Assembly: GCA_037176845.1 (NCBI GenBank)
Contig: JAYKXP010000001.1
Coordinates: forward strand, 372,001 to 436,000
Source of the DNA: Paramarasmius palmivorus
Lineage: Eukaryota > Basidiomycota > Agaricomycetes > Agaricales > Marasmiaceae
Length of the DNA stretch: 64,000 nt
Direction of reading: 5' to 3'
In this document: piece by piece, positions 1 to 12,806 of the stretch
Position numbering within the stretch: the first letter of the stretch is position 1
Layout: the number at the start of each line of letters is the position of its first letter
Notes under the pieces: model-generated
Database searches by the model: none
Seen by the model: only the letters and a program-made list of their open reading frames with translations
Told to the model about the DNA's origin: nothing
Made by a program: the position numbers and the translations under genes

Positions 1-1241
1 AGTCGACTTATGGTCCAACCAATACCGCGAATCTGTTGCAGAAAGCTCTCTTTGTGGACCCCAAAACACTTCATTTGCCGTCAATCTTCTCGATGCTGCC
101 GAGTTCAAAATAGCACCCATTCGCTCGGAACACGGAGGATATCGACTTCCTTTTCATCTTTGGAACTTGGACTCAGGAGAGACTTGCCACCAGATTCTCT
201 GAACGCCAAGGGCGATCCCTCGTCATCAGAGCCTCCGAAGAAAAGTGAAGGCCAGGACGAGGTTTCTGATAGGGAATGGGAAGTCCGAACAGGTACGTCC
301 ACAAACCCTGATAGTGCCATACCACCCTGATACTATTCTCAAGATTTGGGTAGGAAGGGCAATCGATGTTCTCACTCAAACCCTTCCTGACTTCTTCGAG
401 GTTGGCCTTTTGACATTCCATCAACAAGTCGACCGGAGAGCCTCGACCGACTTCCTCCATTCACATCCCAGTCGTCAACGTCAATCCTTTGGACTATCGT
501 GCAAGAAACGAGTCCCTAGAGTCTATATATAGCCCCAAGGTTAGGCTGTCATACACTCCTCCAGTCGAGCTACCGACACCGTTCCCAAAGACACTTCATA
601 TCGAAGGTGAGGCGAGCACATTTCATGATATCATTTCGTCTCAAATTAATTTTTGAACGAATTATAGGTCTTCCGCTCTACATCGCATCATCTGCCTTTG
701 TTCGACACACTCTTAACACACTCTATTCTGATTTGCGAGTAACGCTGCATAAAGTTGTCGTAAACACGCCCAAGTCTTCTCCGAGGTATCCTTCCGCAAA
801 CCATAGCGATGGCGACTCCGAGGACCAACCTCATGTTTCCTCCAAGCCCAAACCTAACCGAGAGAAGAGTCTATTCATCGGATTAACAGTCACTGGCAAC
901 TCCCGAGTCAGTAGGGCTGTTGGAGAGTGGGAGGTGTAAGTAGCTACTTATTCTTCTTTCGCCCTTGGCAGTGATTGAATACTCGTCGTAGCAATTGCAC
1001 CTATGGGTTTTCGCCGAACACTGGCCTCATCCATGTCCATACAATCAATTCCATTGAGCCAGCTCCACACCAGACAGTGTACGACGCGCTCCGAACAAGT
1101 CTGGGGAGTGTGTTTGGGTTCGGGGTACCTGAGGCTTCGGATAGAATTGAAAGACCGGGAGGGGCTGCAGGTGCCGCGTTCGACGGAAGACAATCACAAC
1201 CCGAACTCGAGGTCGAAAGAGTGACGAGTGGGAGGAATTAA
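1..1241 (+). CDS. Conserved protein of unknown function, 3' part
   Basis: The gene enters the window from the left, so its start is missing. The last two introns are clear: 607-667 joins HIEG to LPLYIASSAF, and 936-991 joins GEWEV to NCTYGFSPNTGLIHVHTI, with TAA at 1239-1241. The C terminus (GEWEV, YGFSPNTGLIHVHTINSI, APHQTVYDALR) reads like the last strands of an NTF2-like or DUF2358-like fold, but I cannot name the family with confidence. Upstream of about position 430 coding-like stretches sit in three different frames (for example DIDFLFIFGTW near 140-175 and IVPYHPDTILKIW near 315-350), which needs further introns or sequence errors. A serine/lysine-rich linker lies near 770-870. No function is proposed. 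Confidence 0.6.
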
Positions 1242-1438
1242 AGTTACGATTGGCGAGACGCGCGGACTTTACGATGGTATGATACAACACACCGCTCATC
1301 GTTATTCTGTAAAATACTGTATAGTACATGGGTAATACTCTCCTCCGTGGAGCTCCTGGATATATTGCAACCTGAAGGTTGTCCGTGGATGATGCTACAT
1401 GAAATGATATGAGTAAGATGAATGAGATGCGCCGTAAA

Positions 1439-2716
1439 TCATAGTTTTGCTTGAGTGTAGGGTATAGGTACAGTGTCTAGGATGGCGCCAAGGGTATCTG
1501 CGAGTCTGTCCGGTTGTTGAAGAGGAACCTGTTTCGCGTGTCAGGTCCAGCACTTGCACACACACAAAGAAGGGACGAACCATATGTCCAGCACCTGGAA
1601 CTGTGGAGACTGAGGCCGGTACTCGTCTATCAGTAACTAGAGCCTTCTTGAGCTCAGTAGAGCTAAGGAAATAATGCATGTCAGCTGCGATAGCGAATAC
1701 CATTGTTGATCGACTCACAAGGATGCAAAGTCATGCTTGCCACCCCATACGATATGAATTGGAACATCACGACAGAGCTCCTCGAATGCATACGCGCTCT
1801 CGAAAAGGCCGTCAACGTCTGCGTACGAAGCACTTTCCAGTAGCTTCGGACATTTGAGAGTAACGGTATCTCCTGCTCGGTCCGAGTTGACTAGGCCGTG
1901 CTGAATGTATTTTTGAAGGACCCTTTCATCCCAGGTAGACCATGGTGCGCGTGTTTTCAGTGAAGCGATTGCTTCTTCGCGACTAGCCCAAGTGTCACGT
2001 CTTCTAGCGGTATATTCCTCGGTCTTCCTGATCCCCGCAATACGTTCCTCGTACGTTTCAAGGAACATCTCTTTCGTCAATATCGTCGGCTCGACAATAA
2101 TGGTGGCGGCGAACGGCAAATGCGCTTCGTGAGCATACTTTGCTGTCAACATGCTATATTGCAGAATTGGCAATTAGTACTCCGTTTGTAGCAACAGAAT
2201 TCGAAGAATATTCACGCAACGCCTGCTCCGGATGAATGACCCACTGCGACCACGCGGTGGTCGTGGAGACGAGATTTGACGAGATCGGCGACTGTGGATG
2301 CCCATTCCGTGATCGCTATTGAAAGGGGTTTAGGTATTATGTTAATGGACTACTTGGAATGGAACGCACGTAAGCAAGGCTGGCCATGCTTTGAGTGCCC
2401 TTCGGTTCAGCAGAGCAGAATCTCCGTGGTTTTCTCTGTCAAAAGCCCACACTTCCCGTACTCGTCGTTGTCTGGATCTCGTTTTCTGGAGCGAAAACAG
2501 TCGGCTGATAGTCGGTTCCCAGAGTTCCTTATCTTTATGAAAATGTCAGGGTCGCACGAAAATCCTCATATACTGAAAAAAGCGTTACTGACGACATCCA
2601 ATGGCATGAAAGAGGAGGAGGGTAACACCATCGTGGTTGCTGGTGGCTCGTGGTCTGTACCGTTTTGCGACGACCTTGAGGTTGAGGCTTGGATCGTCAG
2701 GGTATGAGTGTCCCAT
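1439..2716 (-). CDS. Alpha/beta hydrolase
   Basis: The spliced protein starts MGHSYPDDPSLNLKVV and shows the order expected of an AB_hydrolase_1 enzyme: an oxyanion-side strand (VTLLLFHAIGCHKELWEPT), the strand AFDRENHGDSALLN, the nucleophile elbow GHSSG (in VVAVGHSSGAG, near 2235), the acid-loop strand IHIVWGGKHDF near 1730, and a C-terminal histidine in VPGAGHM near 1580. The complete triad makes it a likely esterase or lipase; the layout resembles fungal peroxisomal LPX1-type hydrolases, but the substrate cannot be read from the sequence. At least four short introns are needed, including one with a GTCAGT donor that joins GCH to KELWEP. The last exon ends TQAKL. I chose the start because no earlier in-frame ATG gives a plausible N terminus. 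Confidence 0.85.
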
Positions 2717-5433
2717 GTAGCACAAAGACGTCCGAGGAGAGGTCCGTGTAGGTTGACACCGGAGGAGATGATTGACGGTGAGGTCTATCGTAGATGACGT
2801 GCTCTGAGATGTGAGTCATGGGTAGCAAGAGTTTGAGGAGTCACTGCGGCGTTGGTTACCGTTTTTATAAGTACCAACCCCTCCCAGAGTTGGTGTTTAT
2901 TTATAAGAGAGATGGAAGTCTTGTACTTCGCCGTCATCCTGGTAATAGAGTATAGCCTCGTATAGGGCCGAGCATCAAAAAGATGGCGATCATTGACTCC
3001 ATAAATTCCAGAATCTAGATGCATATGGTTTCTGATATTGGAAGGAATTCCCGTCTTCTCCCAAGTCAATTGGTACCGGACATGAGGATACGAACAGGAC
3101 CAACCGACAGCCCTAGTGACAATAAGCTGGTTAGTACGGCTTTGAGAACCGGAGCTTCGGGTTTGAAATCCGCCAGAAGAGAAGATTTCGCATCCAAGGA
3201 TATCTGGATCATGGTGGCAGGTTGAAGGAAAGATCTATTGCCGCCACGTGGGCCAGTAATGCTACTTTGCATTCTGATGTATCAGATCAATGAGTATAGG
3301 CTTTCTCACAGCCTTTCTACCTCAATTATTACAACGGGAAACACTGTAACGATGTCCTCACATCTAGGGCGGGCCCGAGGCACCTCGACATCCTCAACTC
3401 TATATGAGACTAGGTTCCAGTTCCTAATCGATATCGCAATCATCCAAGTTCATCCAAGAATCCGCTGAACATCATCGCGCGGTAAATATTGCGGTTAAAA
3501 AAAGGTCAGCTGTACACTTCCTGGGCTCTGAGTAATGAGTGCTCGCCTATACATGCTCGCTTTCGCTGGCCTGATGAGGCCCTGTATATGTTTCCCTGCA
3601 CCAGGAACCTCAAAATCTGAGATCTGGAGCAAGGTGAGCTCAGGTTTTGCTCAGGTTCGCTCACAGCACAACGTTCCCGAATCCCGAGTTGCCGCTTTAT
3701 TCAAATGTAATGAGTTTTCTTTTTGGACTTCTATACGAGGGTGTACTTGGGTGCAACGGGTTCTCCAAACAGTAACACGCCCCACTTGACATACGTTCCT
3801 TCTCCAGATCTCTTCCCATCAGTCGGATTCGAACTCGCCGACAGTCACAAAACAGAGTTAAGTTAGGGTAGCTTGAGGTTTGAGATACATAATGCAGTGG
3901 TGACCCAGCGGAATGCCGAATGGTTGCGTGGTGTAGCGTTCTGGAGCACCGCGGGAATAATAATCCGTTGTTCGTGATGATGATGTACGACGGACGCCCA
4001 GGGCCCAGTAGAATCAAAGCACATAGTCTGCTCTCTGATGAGCTGTTGGCCGAGAAGGGAAACGACGGGAATGTGTAAGAAATGTAAAAAACGGTGGTGA
4101 TGACGACAAAGAAGCAGGGTCAATCTGTCAAAAAGTAACCAGAATTCGACGTCGAAGAGAGTTTAAAATGAACATACTGTATGCACGACATGACAAGATG
4201 ATTCGAAACGGTCCTTTGCATCAAGACAACAACACAAGTGCGGGAGTGTCAGAGTAACAGTGCCATTTCTATAGAAGTGTGAGCATCACTGGGAGTAAGA
4301 GTGGGATGATGGCGAACACCAAACGATATAACACTGAGTGGTGGACCTTGAGCGCAAAGCTTAAACGATCCGATTGTTGGACTGCCAGGCACAGGTTTAT
4401 CCTAGTTCAGCGAAGGGCTTTCATCCGTTGCCCTACTCAATACGGTGTAGATAGCGATGCCTAGGATGAGGACATGAAACGACAATAACGCAGGGAGAAT
4501 GATACTCTCACCACAGCAGCTATGACCTATCTATGACGACTCCTGTGGAACCTGGAGGAGTCCGAGGAGACTCGCCCTTTATTAGTTCTTCAGCACCTCT
4601 AGAGGTCACAAACCGCAGATCCGCCTAAACTAGTACAAGTTGCTGGTGAAGTGAGATAAGCAGGACCGCCTGTTCCCAGCTGTATGGAGACCACAGCTTC
4701 ATCGCGGTGGAAACTCGCAGATACAGCTGTAGTTGAACGACATTCGATTGCAAGTACCGTTCCACGTGGGTGGCAGTCGATATTGGACCTTGTTCGGTGA
4801 CTGCGCAAGTCGATTCCGATTAAAGTGCGATCATGATCCTGCCAGCGAGTACGATGTCTATACCAGGAACTTGAACACGTAGCACAGAGTAGGTCTACCG
4901 GATACCAGGGTTGAAGGCACACTGCACGCGCGCACAACAACGAGAGTGGTTTGCAGTAAACAAAGTTCTTGCCCATTCCTTGACTGGAATATTCATAAAC
5001 AAAGTGTATTCGGGTTACGCAGCTGTTTCATAGCAGATGTCAATGTCAACTGATGAATGAACGACCGAATTTCAACTGTGACGAATAAAACGGCGAGATT
5101 CTTGAATTTTGGGCTTGGACCTGAAGATAGGAGGACACTTTGAGATTATTTTTGGGGGGCAAAGGTAAAATACCATGTCGACACGGCTTCCTGCGACCGA
5201 TGGTGGGAGATCAACAAGTTGCCTGGGAAACACAAAGGAACGTGACAGATTGTGACGGGAACAGGATTTGCCGAGGCAAGTGCCGGCCTCAAAAGGAGAG
5301 AGGGAAAGCTGTTCCAAGCCCTTTTTTCTTCATTCCCAACATCAACCAGCTGTCCCTCGCCGTCTGCAGTCCTTGAACACCTTTCCTTTTGTTCAGCCAC
5401 ATTCGTTCAACACTCGGCCTTGATATAATTACA
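2717..5433. other. Gene-poor stretch, no supported gene
   Basis: Short open frames exist on both strands, but none has family motifs or a coherent set of introns. The longest (minus strand, 4599-4976, 125 codons) is discussed under rejected items. A 5-bp stem with an 11-nt TTCGAA-containing loop lies at 3822-3842 but is not part of a tRNA. The last 150 bases probably hold the promoter and 5' leader of the LysM gene. Confidence 0.5.
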
Positions 5434-6192
5434 ATGTTCTCCAAAAGCATTCTCGCCGTCACTCTTCCTCTTCTCGTCTCCTGTGAGTGTCAAAGTTTCG
5501 CCAAGTCACCACCTTGAAAACTCATTTTTTGTGTGCTTTTTCAGCTGCTCTCGCAGGACCTTGCGTTAGAAAGTACACTGTGAAGGAGGGAGATACTTGT
5601 GACAAGATTTCCGCTGAGAACAATGTTTCAACGTACGTTTCCATATTCTCTACTCGGAATGCACCTCAGATCACTGACATTCATTCTAGCTACCAGCTCG
5701 CAACCATCAACGCGGGTTACATTGACGATCTCTGCCACAACCTCACCCCCAACGACGAAATTTGCATTGGATACCAAGACGAGGACTGCACATCGACCGC
5801 CGTGGTCAAATCCGGCGACTCTTGCAGCGGTATTATTTCCGCTCACAGCATTGACATGACCATGTTGCTCGCCAACAACCCCCAAATCAACGACGACTGC
5901 TCCAACATCTATGTTGGCGAGGTGAGTTTCTCCGTTGGTAACACCCCTTTGTGCATGTTACTTACGTGAATTGATCTCTTAGGTTCTTTGCGTCTTGGGC
6001 GAGGTCCGTGTTCCTCCCACCAACGGTGACGCACCCGTTCAAATCGAGACTCCTCCCGATGCCGTCCCTGCTAACTTGGGTACCAACACCAACACAAACA
6101 CGGACACCAATACCAACACTAACACCGACAACAATGATGACAACAACGACGACGACGATGATGAGTCACTTCCATTCTGTGACGAGCTCTAA
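5434..6192 (+). CDS. Secreted protein with two LysM domains and an acidic tail
   Basis: Four exons: 5434-5482, 5545-5632, 5690-5921 and 5983-6192. The N terminus MFSKSILAVTLPLLVSSALA is a clear signal peptide. Two LysM modules follow: KYTVKEGDTCDKISAENNVS to NDEICIG, then VVKSGDSCSGIISAHSID to YVGEVLCV. Both have the typical paired cysteines and an asparagine-rich NPQI/INAG segment. LysM domains bind chitin-type N-acetylglucosamine chains, so the protein probably acts outside the cell at the wall or on chitin fragments. The tail is low-complexity: a Thr/Asn repeat, then an Asn/Asp run, ending LPFCDEL. No transmembrane helix or GPI signal follows. It could be a wall-associated protein or a LysM effector; the lifestyle cannot be read from this window. 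Confidence 0.93.
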
Positions 6193-6869
6193 GCTCCTTC
6201 CACCTCTCCTTATAGATGGACAAGCAGTGGGACTCGCTAGCCGAATCTCGTTGTTGGCTCTTACCCTACAGTCCTCGTTACGATTTATACCACGTATATC
6301 TACCCCATCTTTATTCACCCTTTTTCCGTGTTCCGAGCTGTCCGTTTCGGCAGTTGGCTTTTGGTTTTGTTTGCGCTTTCTTTGCATAGGCTCTCGTGTC
6401 CAGTGGGTTACATATCTGTAGTTGATTCCTACCTGTATGTTCCCGTATGGATGATATTGTCGTTCTTTTGAAATGGAGCATTAATAATTACGCACAAGAG
6501 TGAACTACCGCGCTAGCAACTACCGATAAGGCACATTTCTCGTTACATAGGGTCTCATAGGGTCGTATTTCCGCATGTCGGTGGAGTAACATGAATTTTG
6601 AAACTCGCCAAGTTACCGTTGGTTCCTGGGGCGTAAGTGATTTGTACGCAAACCTTGAGCGCTTGAGCGTCCATAGCCGTCTACCTCGAGGTTCCAGGTC
6701 CTCAACAAAGAATGTCATTTAAGTAGCAATAAAAAGGTTTACAAAGAACATGACATGTAAGGTATATATGAAACGATGGTTGCTGCAAAGGATCGATGCC
6801 GAAAACAAAGTGTTCAACAGTAGTATACACCGGGAAACACAAGGAGCGTGAAAGCGAAGAATGATCCGC
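6193..6869. other. Intergenic region between converging genes
   Basis: This stretch separates the stop of the LysM gene (+) from the stop of the first SKN1-like gene (-). It should hold two 3' untranslated regions. I see no open frame with family features and no obvious repeat. Confidence 0.5.
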
Positions 6870-9800
6870 CTACAAGTATTTAACACTTGTCAATGAGTTT
6901 GTTCTTTGGGAAAGGTTGCTTGTAATCGTCCTCCAGGTGGTAAGATTGGCGTTGGTATAGGCTGTAGTGTTCGTGCGATTAGAACAGTTCGTCATTGAGA
7001 ACTAGATGAAAAAAACTCACCCTCGATGTATCTTTTCGACGGAGGACCAGCTCGAGTCAGACATGAAGCGAAATGACAGCAAGGAGGAAACTTACGTCTC
7101 GATGTACTCCTTGGTTGGGAAATCCTTGGGGTCACATCCTGTCACAAACGTTAGGAGAATCGGATGGAAGAAAGAGTATCTACACACCAATGTTGATGGC
7201 ATCCGATCGTTGGTAGACTCGAATGTAATCGACGTACATTGACTGTCAAACCGTCAAGCCATTGTATCGATTGTGATGCTCAATTACTCACCACGGGGAA
7301 CACGAGATTCTCAAAGTCGACGTCGCCAAAGTTGTGCGACATCCCCAGGTTCGCTAGGAGATACTGAAGCGATATGAGTGAGTTTTTCGTGAAGAAGGCA
7401 GGAACAAGGTACCATCGGCTCCATGGGTACGGGACGAGCTGAAAGCTCTACTCGATTGTCCGCTGCTAAGCCGGCACCCATAATAGTGCACACTTGCTTG
7501 CCATCATTGAGCCAGGTGATGTACTATAAGAACATCGATGAGTGAAATGTAACGTCGGGTTTGTAACACTCACGCCGTCGTAGCCTGGCTGGTACTCGAA
7601 TCCATAGATCGCATAACACGGGTTAGGTTCTTGTGAGTAGCATTTCTGGTTCGTTTTGCTGACACATGATGTTGCCTGTTGGAAGATACCGCCCTTGTAA
7701 CCGTTTATGACAGTAACCTCGGGGTCGTTGATCTTGAAGTTTTCCGCTGTGTCAAACCATTCGTATCTAATAATTCATCAGTAAGATAATGCAACGATGG
7801 ATGGCGGTCAGATAAGTGAGATTTGAAAGTCAATGCAGAGGTTGGTTCAAAGAGCTTGTATCAGCTGAATCGAGTTTCAGAGCTCCGTGAGCCAACCTCT
7901 GAGATGACCCAAAGTTGACCTATCTGGCACCAGAATTTGAATTTGTCACGAACGCATAGTTGAACGGTGCCCTGAGAGGCTACAATTAGCTAGAAGATTT
8001 CAATAATGAGCAGACATACCATTGTCCAGACTGTGATACCTCTCCAACACGTGGATTTAAGTCTGTGGCAAAATTGCCTCCAACCTGTAAAATGCTTTAG
8101 TTCTGGCTCGCAAAACAGCAAAAACACTCGCGTGCGCACTTGAGCCTCGAAGACATCTATCTCGGGGGCTGCCCGACCAACATAGGTCCCATCGCCATGC
8201 TATAGACATCTTTAGCTATGAAAATGCAGGAATAATGATACAACTTACCACCGGGCCCGGATGACTTTCACCGGGGCACGTGCAGCGCGATAACTTCTGA
8301 CCAGGAAGATAACTAAGAGATCCACCATATTTAGCATCCCCGTCTACTGTTGCAAGGTACGGTTTGCCATTCTGCGTCTGGTTCGCGAGCGTGCCGACAT
8401 CGCAGGCATCATATGTATAAGGCCACTGTGGACGTTGATTGAGTGCACATGAAGACATAGAAATTGAGAAAGAACTATACCATCCCCTCAAGACTGGCGC
8501 CATAGCCCGCTCGCCCTAGAAAGCCAGAATAAGTACCTTCGCTCAGAAAGGATCGTATTTGAGCGTACCAAGATTACCCATCGTCCAGATGGCCTACAGG
8601 GCGTTCCCATTTGTTAGTAAAGGCAATTTAACAACGATATTTACTCACAGGCCAGCTAAAATAGTTTCCACTCATTAGTAGGGGCAACTCGACGAGAGAG
8701 CATTCACTCACAGGCCAGGAACGTCCGACATTCCAGGTAGAATGACCTTGGCGACCACGAGACCTCCCGTGTAACAGAACTTGTTCCACTGCAAATTGAT
8801 TAGTACTTGTCCATCGCATTACTGCAGAAGACCAGTGGCAGCTCCAGAAAATTGAAATAAATGTGCGAAGCCAGTTTTCATCGTGGGAAAAACATGAGAA
8901 GACAGGCGCCCGACTAGCGCCCAGAAATATAATGGTCTTTTGAGAATCGTAAACTCCGGCGAGTGCTTGAAAGCGTACTACAAGCGGCCTGATAGTGGGG
9001 ATAAGTGCTGGGATAATCGTCTAGTATGAAAATCACTGACGTCGGTGACAAAACTCAGCGAAGAGCCATGCTTTCACAAAAGTTTTCATCATGATGTACA
9101 CGAGGATTTGACACAGAAGGCGGCAATGTAACCCGAGTGAGGGGCCTAAGTAGACCCAGTCTCACAGTGGAGGAATGAGCCGTAGCTATATATCCTCCTC
9201 TTCGTCCCCTTTGCCGTTACAATCCTCCTCTGCGCCTCTTCCATAGTACAATCAGACCAACTCTGCCTTCATTTGGCGCACGACAAAGAACTCCCGTGGT
9301 ATCCCGTTCCGTCCAGGGCGTCTTTTCGACTAGCGATATCTTGCTAGCGAAGGATATCCCCGGAAATGGTGTTGAGTCGGGTATAAAGATCAGGAAGTAG
9401 AGCTGCGACTGGTTTCTGATGGCGATGAAAGTACACTGTCACCGACACATGCACTTTCGTACCCTAAAGCAGATGTCGAGAGACAAAGGACCTATTTAGG
9501 CCCTACTACGAATCCCAGGTGGGCATTGGGATTTCGTCTAGAAGAATGGTGCTGCCACTGGTTTAAGATTAGGACTCACTGTGCTCATCATGCCGCCTGT
9601 ATAAATCAGTCAGTACGATACACTTGATACGGAGTTCATTTTACCTTGATAATTGAGATCGTGCGTTTGCTTCTTGCTCATTGTGATTTTCAAGGAACCA
9701 TTTGCTGTTGTGATTGCTTCGGGATCGTCTACCAAAGTTCCTGTTCGTTAACGATAGCAGGTAGTTCGATGCAAGGCATTTACTTACACCACTCAAGGTT

Positions 9801-10681
9801 ATTAGTACCCCAATAATGAATCTATCAACCAAAAACCGTAAACCTGCGAGCTTGAAGAGATAAAGGGAATGCACGCACGTCCACTGCTTCCCAGTATGGG
9901 TCGTCTCCTGGGTAGAACGATCTACCGTCCTTGTTGAATTCGTCACTGAATATGAGCTGCATTTCCGAGCCGTCATGAAGTGATTTGAAAGTATAGGCGT
10001 CTGACGGCGTATCGACATCAATGAGGCCTCGACTTCCCAGAAGCTCCGGGACCTGCCCAGAGGCGTTGATTCCACCGAGGTTAAATCCACCCCGGAAAGA
10101 CATATCGTGTGTCGTGAGGTAGGTTATAATTGGGTATCCTGCACTATTGATAGATCATGGTTAGCCTCCCCGTATGCCAAAAGCAGCAATTAAACGCACA
10201 AGAGAGTGACGATCCCTGTAATCAATATACAAAGACATCCAACATTCGACAATCCTCTCGAGGTGAAAATATGGCCCCCTTGGTCATTCTTTCTATCTCG
10301 CACGGGATCCGGTACATGAAGGAAATCATCTGGTTCTGCATGCTTTCCAGAAATATCTGAGCCCCATGTTCTAGGGTCCGGAGATAAAGAAAACTAGGTA
10401 GAGATGGTGTATTAGTGAAAATGGAAGGAGGTCAGAGATTTCGTCAACGCACTTTGTCCGAAATAGAAGGACCAGTACTCCGAAAACTACTTCCAGCCGT
10501 GTAGGGAGAGTCATTCTAATAATCATCTCGTCAGTGCCAATGCTGAACGAGAAGGACAAGGACAGACCAAGGAATTTTGACGAGAAAGGGTATTGAACTG
10601 GGGACCAGAGAACTGGGCATGTACAGGAGCTTGGGCTTGCTGAAAGTTGGCCGACCACTGGCCGTGCTTGGGAGGGGGCAT
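6870..10681 (-). CDS. SKN1/KRE6-type beta-glucan synthesis protein, GH16 fold (copy A)
   Basis: This is a type II membrane protein of the SKN1/KRE6 family, needed for beta-1,6-glucan assembly in yeasts. It has a cytosolic N terminus ([17 protein letters not shown], then [14 protein letters not shown] and [11 protein letters not shown]), one membrane helix ([19 protein letters not shown]), and a lumenal GH16-like domain starting [17 protein letters not shown]. Typical blocks are [20 protein letters not shown] near 9920, the catalytic-type EIDVFE near 8160, and [20 protein letters not shown] near 7420-7500. The gene is split into many exons, including an 11-nt one at 7021-7031 (reads ETYIEAY across the junctions). 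Near 6933 the frame breaks: LTTW is followed in another frame by [17 protein letters not shown], the ending expected from copy B. As written the protein ends at 6870; the family ending would stop at 6880. Confidence 0.9.
7021..7031 (-). other. 11-nt microexon in SKN1-like copy A
   Basis: On the minus strand, acceptor ...CGAAAAG precedes ATACATCGAGG, followed by donor GTGAGT. It joins EYIET to [10 protein letters not shown] in frame, and the upstream exon ends in a GTAAGT donor. Skipping it would shift the frame. Confidence 0.75.
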
Positions 10682-11137
10682 TATGGACAAGAACTGAAGA
10701 AAAAGACAAGAATGCTGGGCAGTACGAGATTAGGCTTGGGAGACTACAATTGGGGCGACGTTACAGTGATACAGCAGGTGAAGGGAATGGTTGGAAAGGC
10801 TTGTCGCTGCCAAGCACTTAACCTGTCATCAAAAAATTCTCGCTAGGCATCTTGCTCTCACTCCACTCCATCACTCCTTTTCAATAGAGCATACGTAGCT
10901 CACTTTCACAGCTCAATAATCAAGGATTGGACTGCATTAGATACCAGGATGCGTTCAGAATTCAGGATAACGATTTACAGTATTAGCAGATGTCAACCAA
11001 GGATCTACATTAATTGGAACCGGGTATCTAGCAAGTTTGGTACAAGCGCCAGGCTTGTCCAGGCTTGTCTACTTGGCGTAGCAGAGAGAAAAAAAATACG
11101 GTGAGTTGCGGCTTGCAGTTCACAAGTTGAAAGACGA
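10682..11137. other. Intergenic region between tandem minus-strand genes
   Basis: Upstream region of SKN1-like copy A and 3' region of the dehydrogenase gene. A pyrimidine-rich minus-strand stretch just upstream of the start at 10681 would suit a promoter or leader. No separate gene is supported. Confidence 0.45.
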
Positions 11138-12381
11138 CTACACGACAAAACCCTGCAGAACTTGTTAGCCAACACGATTTGCAAATTAGCATATTCACTC
11201 ACCCCATTCACCCTTATGTTTTGTCCGTTGACCCACTGAGCTGCAGGACTAGCCAGGAATGTTACAACAGGTGCAATATCCTCAGGCTGCGCGAGCCTGT
11301 TGTTTGGGCTCTGCGCCGCTATCATGTCGATAACATGCTTGGGTTTTCCCTCTCGGAAAAGAGGTGTGTCGACTGGGCCTGGGGATATCGTGTTTACAGT
11401 TAGACCTTTGGCGCCCAGGTCTTTGGCAAGAACACGAGATATCTGTTCAATGGCTCCTGCAGCGAATGTGATCAGATGCGACAGCCCTGTCCTGGATGAA
11501 GTTGACTGTACCTTTACTTGCAACATAGCAGAGCGCGTTGGGGAGAACAGCTAGGCGCAAGAGTTAGGATTTCCTCGGACTGAACAGACGCTTTGCTTAC
11601 ATGTGGCTCCCGTCAAACTCGTCGAAAAGAAAATGACCCGACCTCCAGCTGTATAATCAATCACGACCGTGAGTCCAAAATATGTTCGACACTATAACAG
11701 GGCACTTACGCGTAGGTAACAAGTTCGCAGCTTCTTTGACCAAGAACAAGGGGCCTCGGACGTTGGTATTGAAATGCGCATCGAAGAATCCTTCATCCAC
11801 GTCCTGTATCGGAGTTAGCCCGGCTAAAGGACAGGTCGCAGGAGGTTCCGCACCTTGAGTGGCTTGCTTCCCATGATCCCCGCATTCAGAACCAAAACGT
11901 CGATCCTTCCAAAGACCTCCAAAGTTTCCTGTAACAGGGTTCGCCCCCCTTCGGTAGTGGATGCGTCCGCTTTTACTGCAACAGCATCTCCCTTTCCTCT
12001 CAATTTAATTGCATCGACCACTTCACCTGCTGGAACAGGGTCATGGCCATAATTTACAACCACGTTGGCGCCTTCCTCCGCCAGAGCTTTTGCGATAGCA
12101 GCTCCGATCGATCTGGAGGACCCCGTGACGACTGCTACTTTTCCTGTCGTGCGGAGGAGATTGCCATTAGCTATTGATATCCGAGCCAAATAGACTCAGC
12201 GGTGCATACCTGCTAATGAACCTGATGTAGTCACCAGAGCGAGGTCTTGACGCAAGGTCTCCGGTTGTGAGTCTGGCCTCTTTTCTACGGTCGTTTCAGG
12301 GTTTGAGTGTATCGGCAACCTGTCTTTGATGGCATAGAATGTGGAAAGAAGCTTGGACGTGATAGCTTTTAAGAAAGGCAT
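11138..12381 (-). CDS. Short-chain dehydrogenase/reductase (classical SDR)
   Basis: An NAD(P)H-binding Rossmann protein. After an N-terminal extension (MPFLKAITSKLL..., exon 12210-12381) come SGSLAGKVAVVTGSSRSIG, the cofactor motif with Ser in place of the second Gly, as seen in some fungal SDRs; then LVLNAG near 11890; STSL with the active-site Ser; and YVASK with the catalytic Tyr and Lys near 11510. The C-terminal half has VNTISPGPVDTPLFREGKP and LASPAAQWVNGQNIRVNGGFVV before TAG. It resembles 3-oxoacyl-ACP-reductase-like or glucose-dehydrogenase-like fungal SDRs; the substrate is unknown. The start is the only in-frame ATG before the Rossmann motif; an intron of 66 nt removes an in-frame stop between LA and GKVAVV. 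Confidence 0.9.
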
Positions 12382-12806
12382 AAGAAAGATGTGTGGAAGT
12401 CGAGTAAGAGAGAAATACATACATACACAAATTCCTGTACCAGTTATATACCTCAGAGAACCTAATCCTCGTTGAAACCACGAAGTTGCAGATGACAATG
12501 ACGAGTACTCCTACGGTGAGCCTCTCAAACAAAGTTAGAGAGCGTATGACACTGTCAACCTCGTACACGATAAAATTCGCCTGGACGTTCATATACTCTG
12601 TATGAAATTAGATTCGTGGGTGGAGCTGCAACACTCCATACCCAACGTGTCCGTCATTGAGCTTGAAACAAGAGCGCGAACTACCAAGGTGGATTCAAAA
12701 CCTGCCCGAAAGGAAACCATGATTATATCTGACCATTCATATACATGCAGCTCAATAATAACAAAACGTGTTATACACTTGTATACCTGCGTCATTGTAC
12801 CATACC
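12382..12806. other. Intergenic region
   Basis: Upstream region of the dehydrogenase gene and 3' region of the GH45 gene. A minus-strand open frame (12296-12592) contains a hydrophobic stretch but overlaps the dehydrogenase start, and I do not call it a gene. Confidence 0.45.

Noticed and set aside
3822..3842. Possible tRNA T-arm (stem GTCGG/CCGAC around a TTCGAA loop)
   Set aside because: The loop is 11 nt, not 7, and no matching acceptor, D or anticodon arms were found on either strand.
4599..4976. 125-codon minus-strand open frame with a Cys-rich start
   Set aside because: At least two frames are equally open and coding-like here, no signal peptide or family motif is convincing, and no splice model stands out.
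12296..12592. Minus-strand frame with a hydrophobic segment overlapping the SDR start
   Set aside because: It is out of frame with the SDR exon and has no family features; the SDR exon explains the overlapping part.
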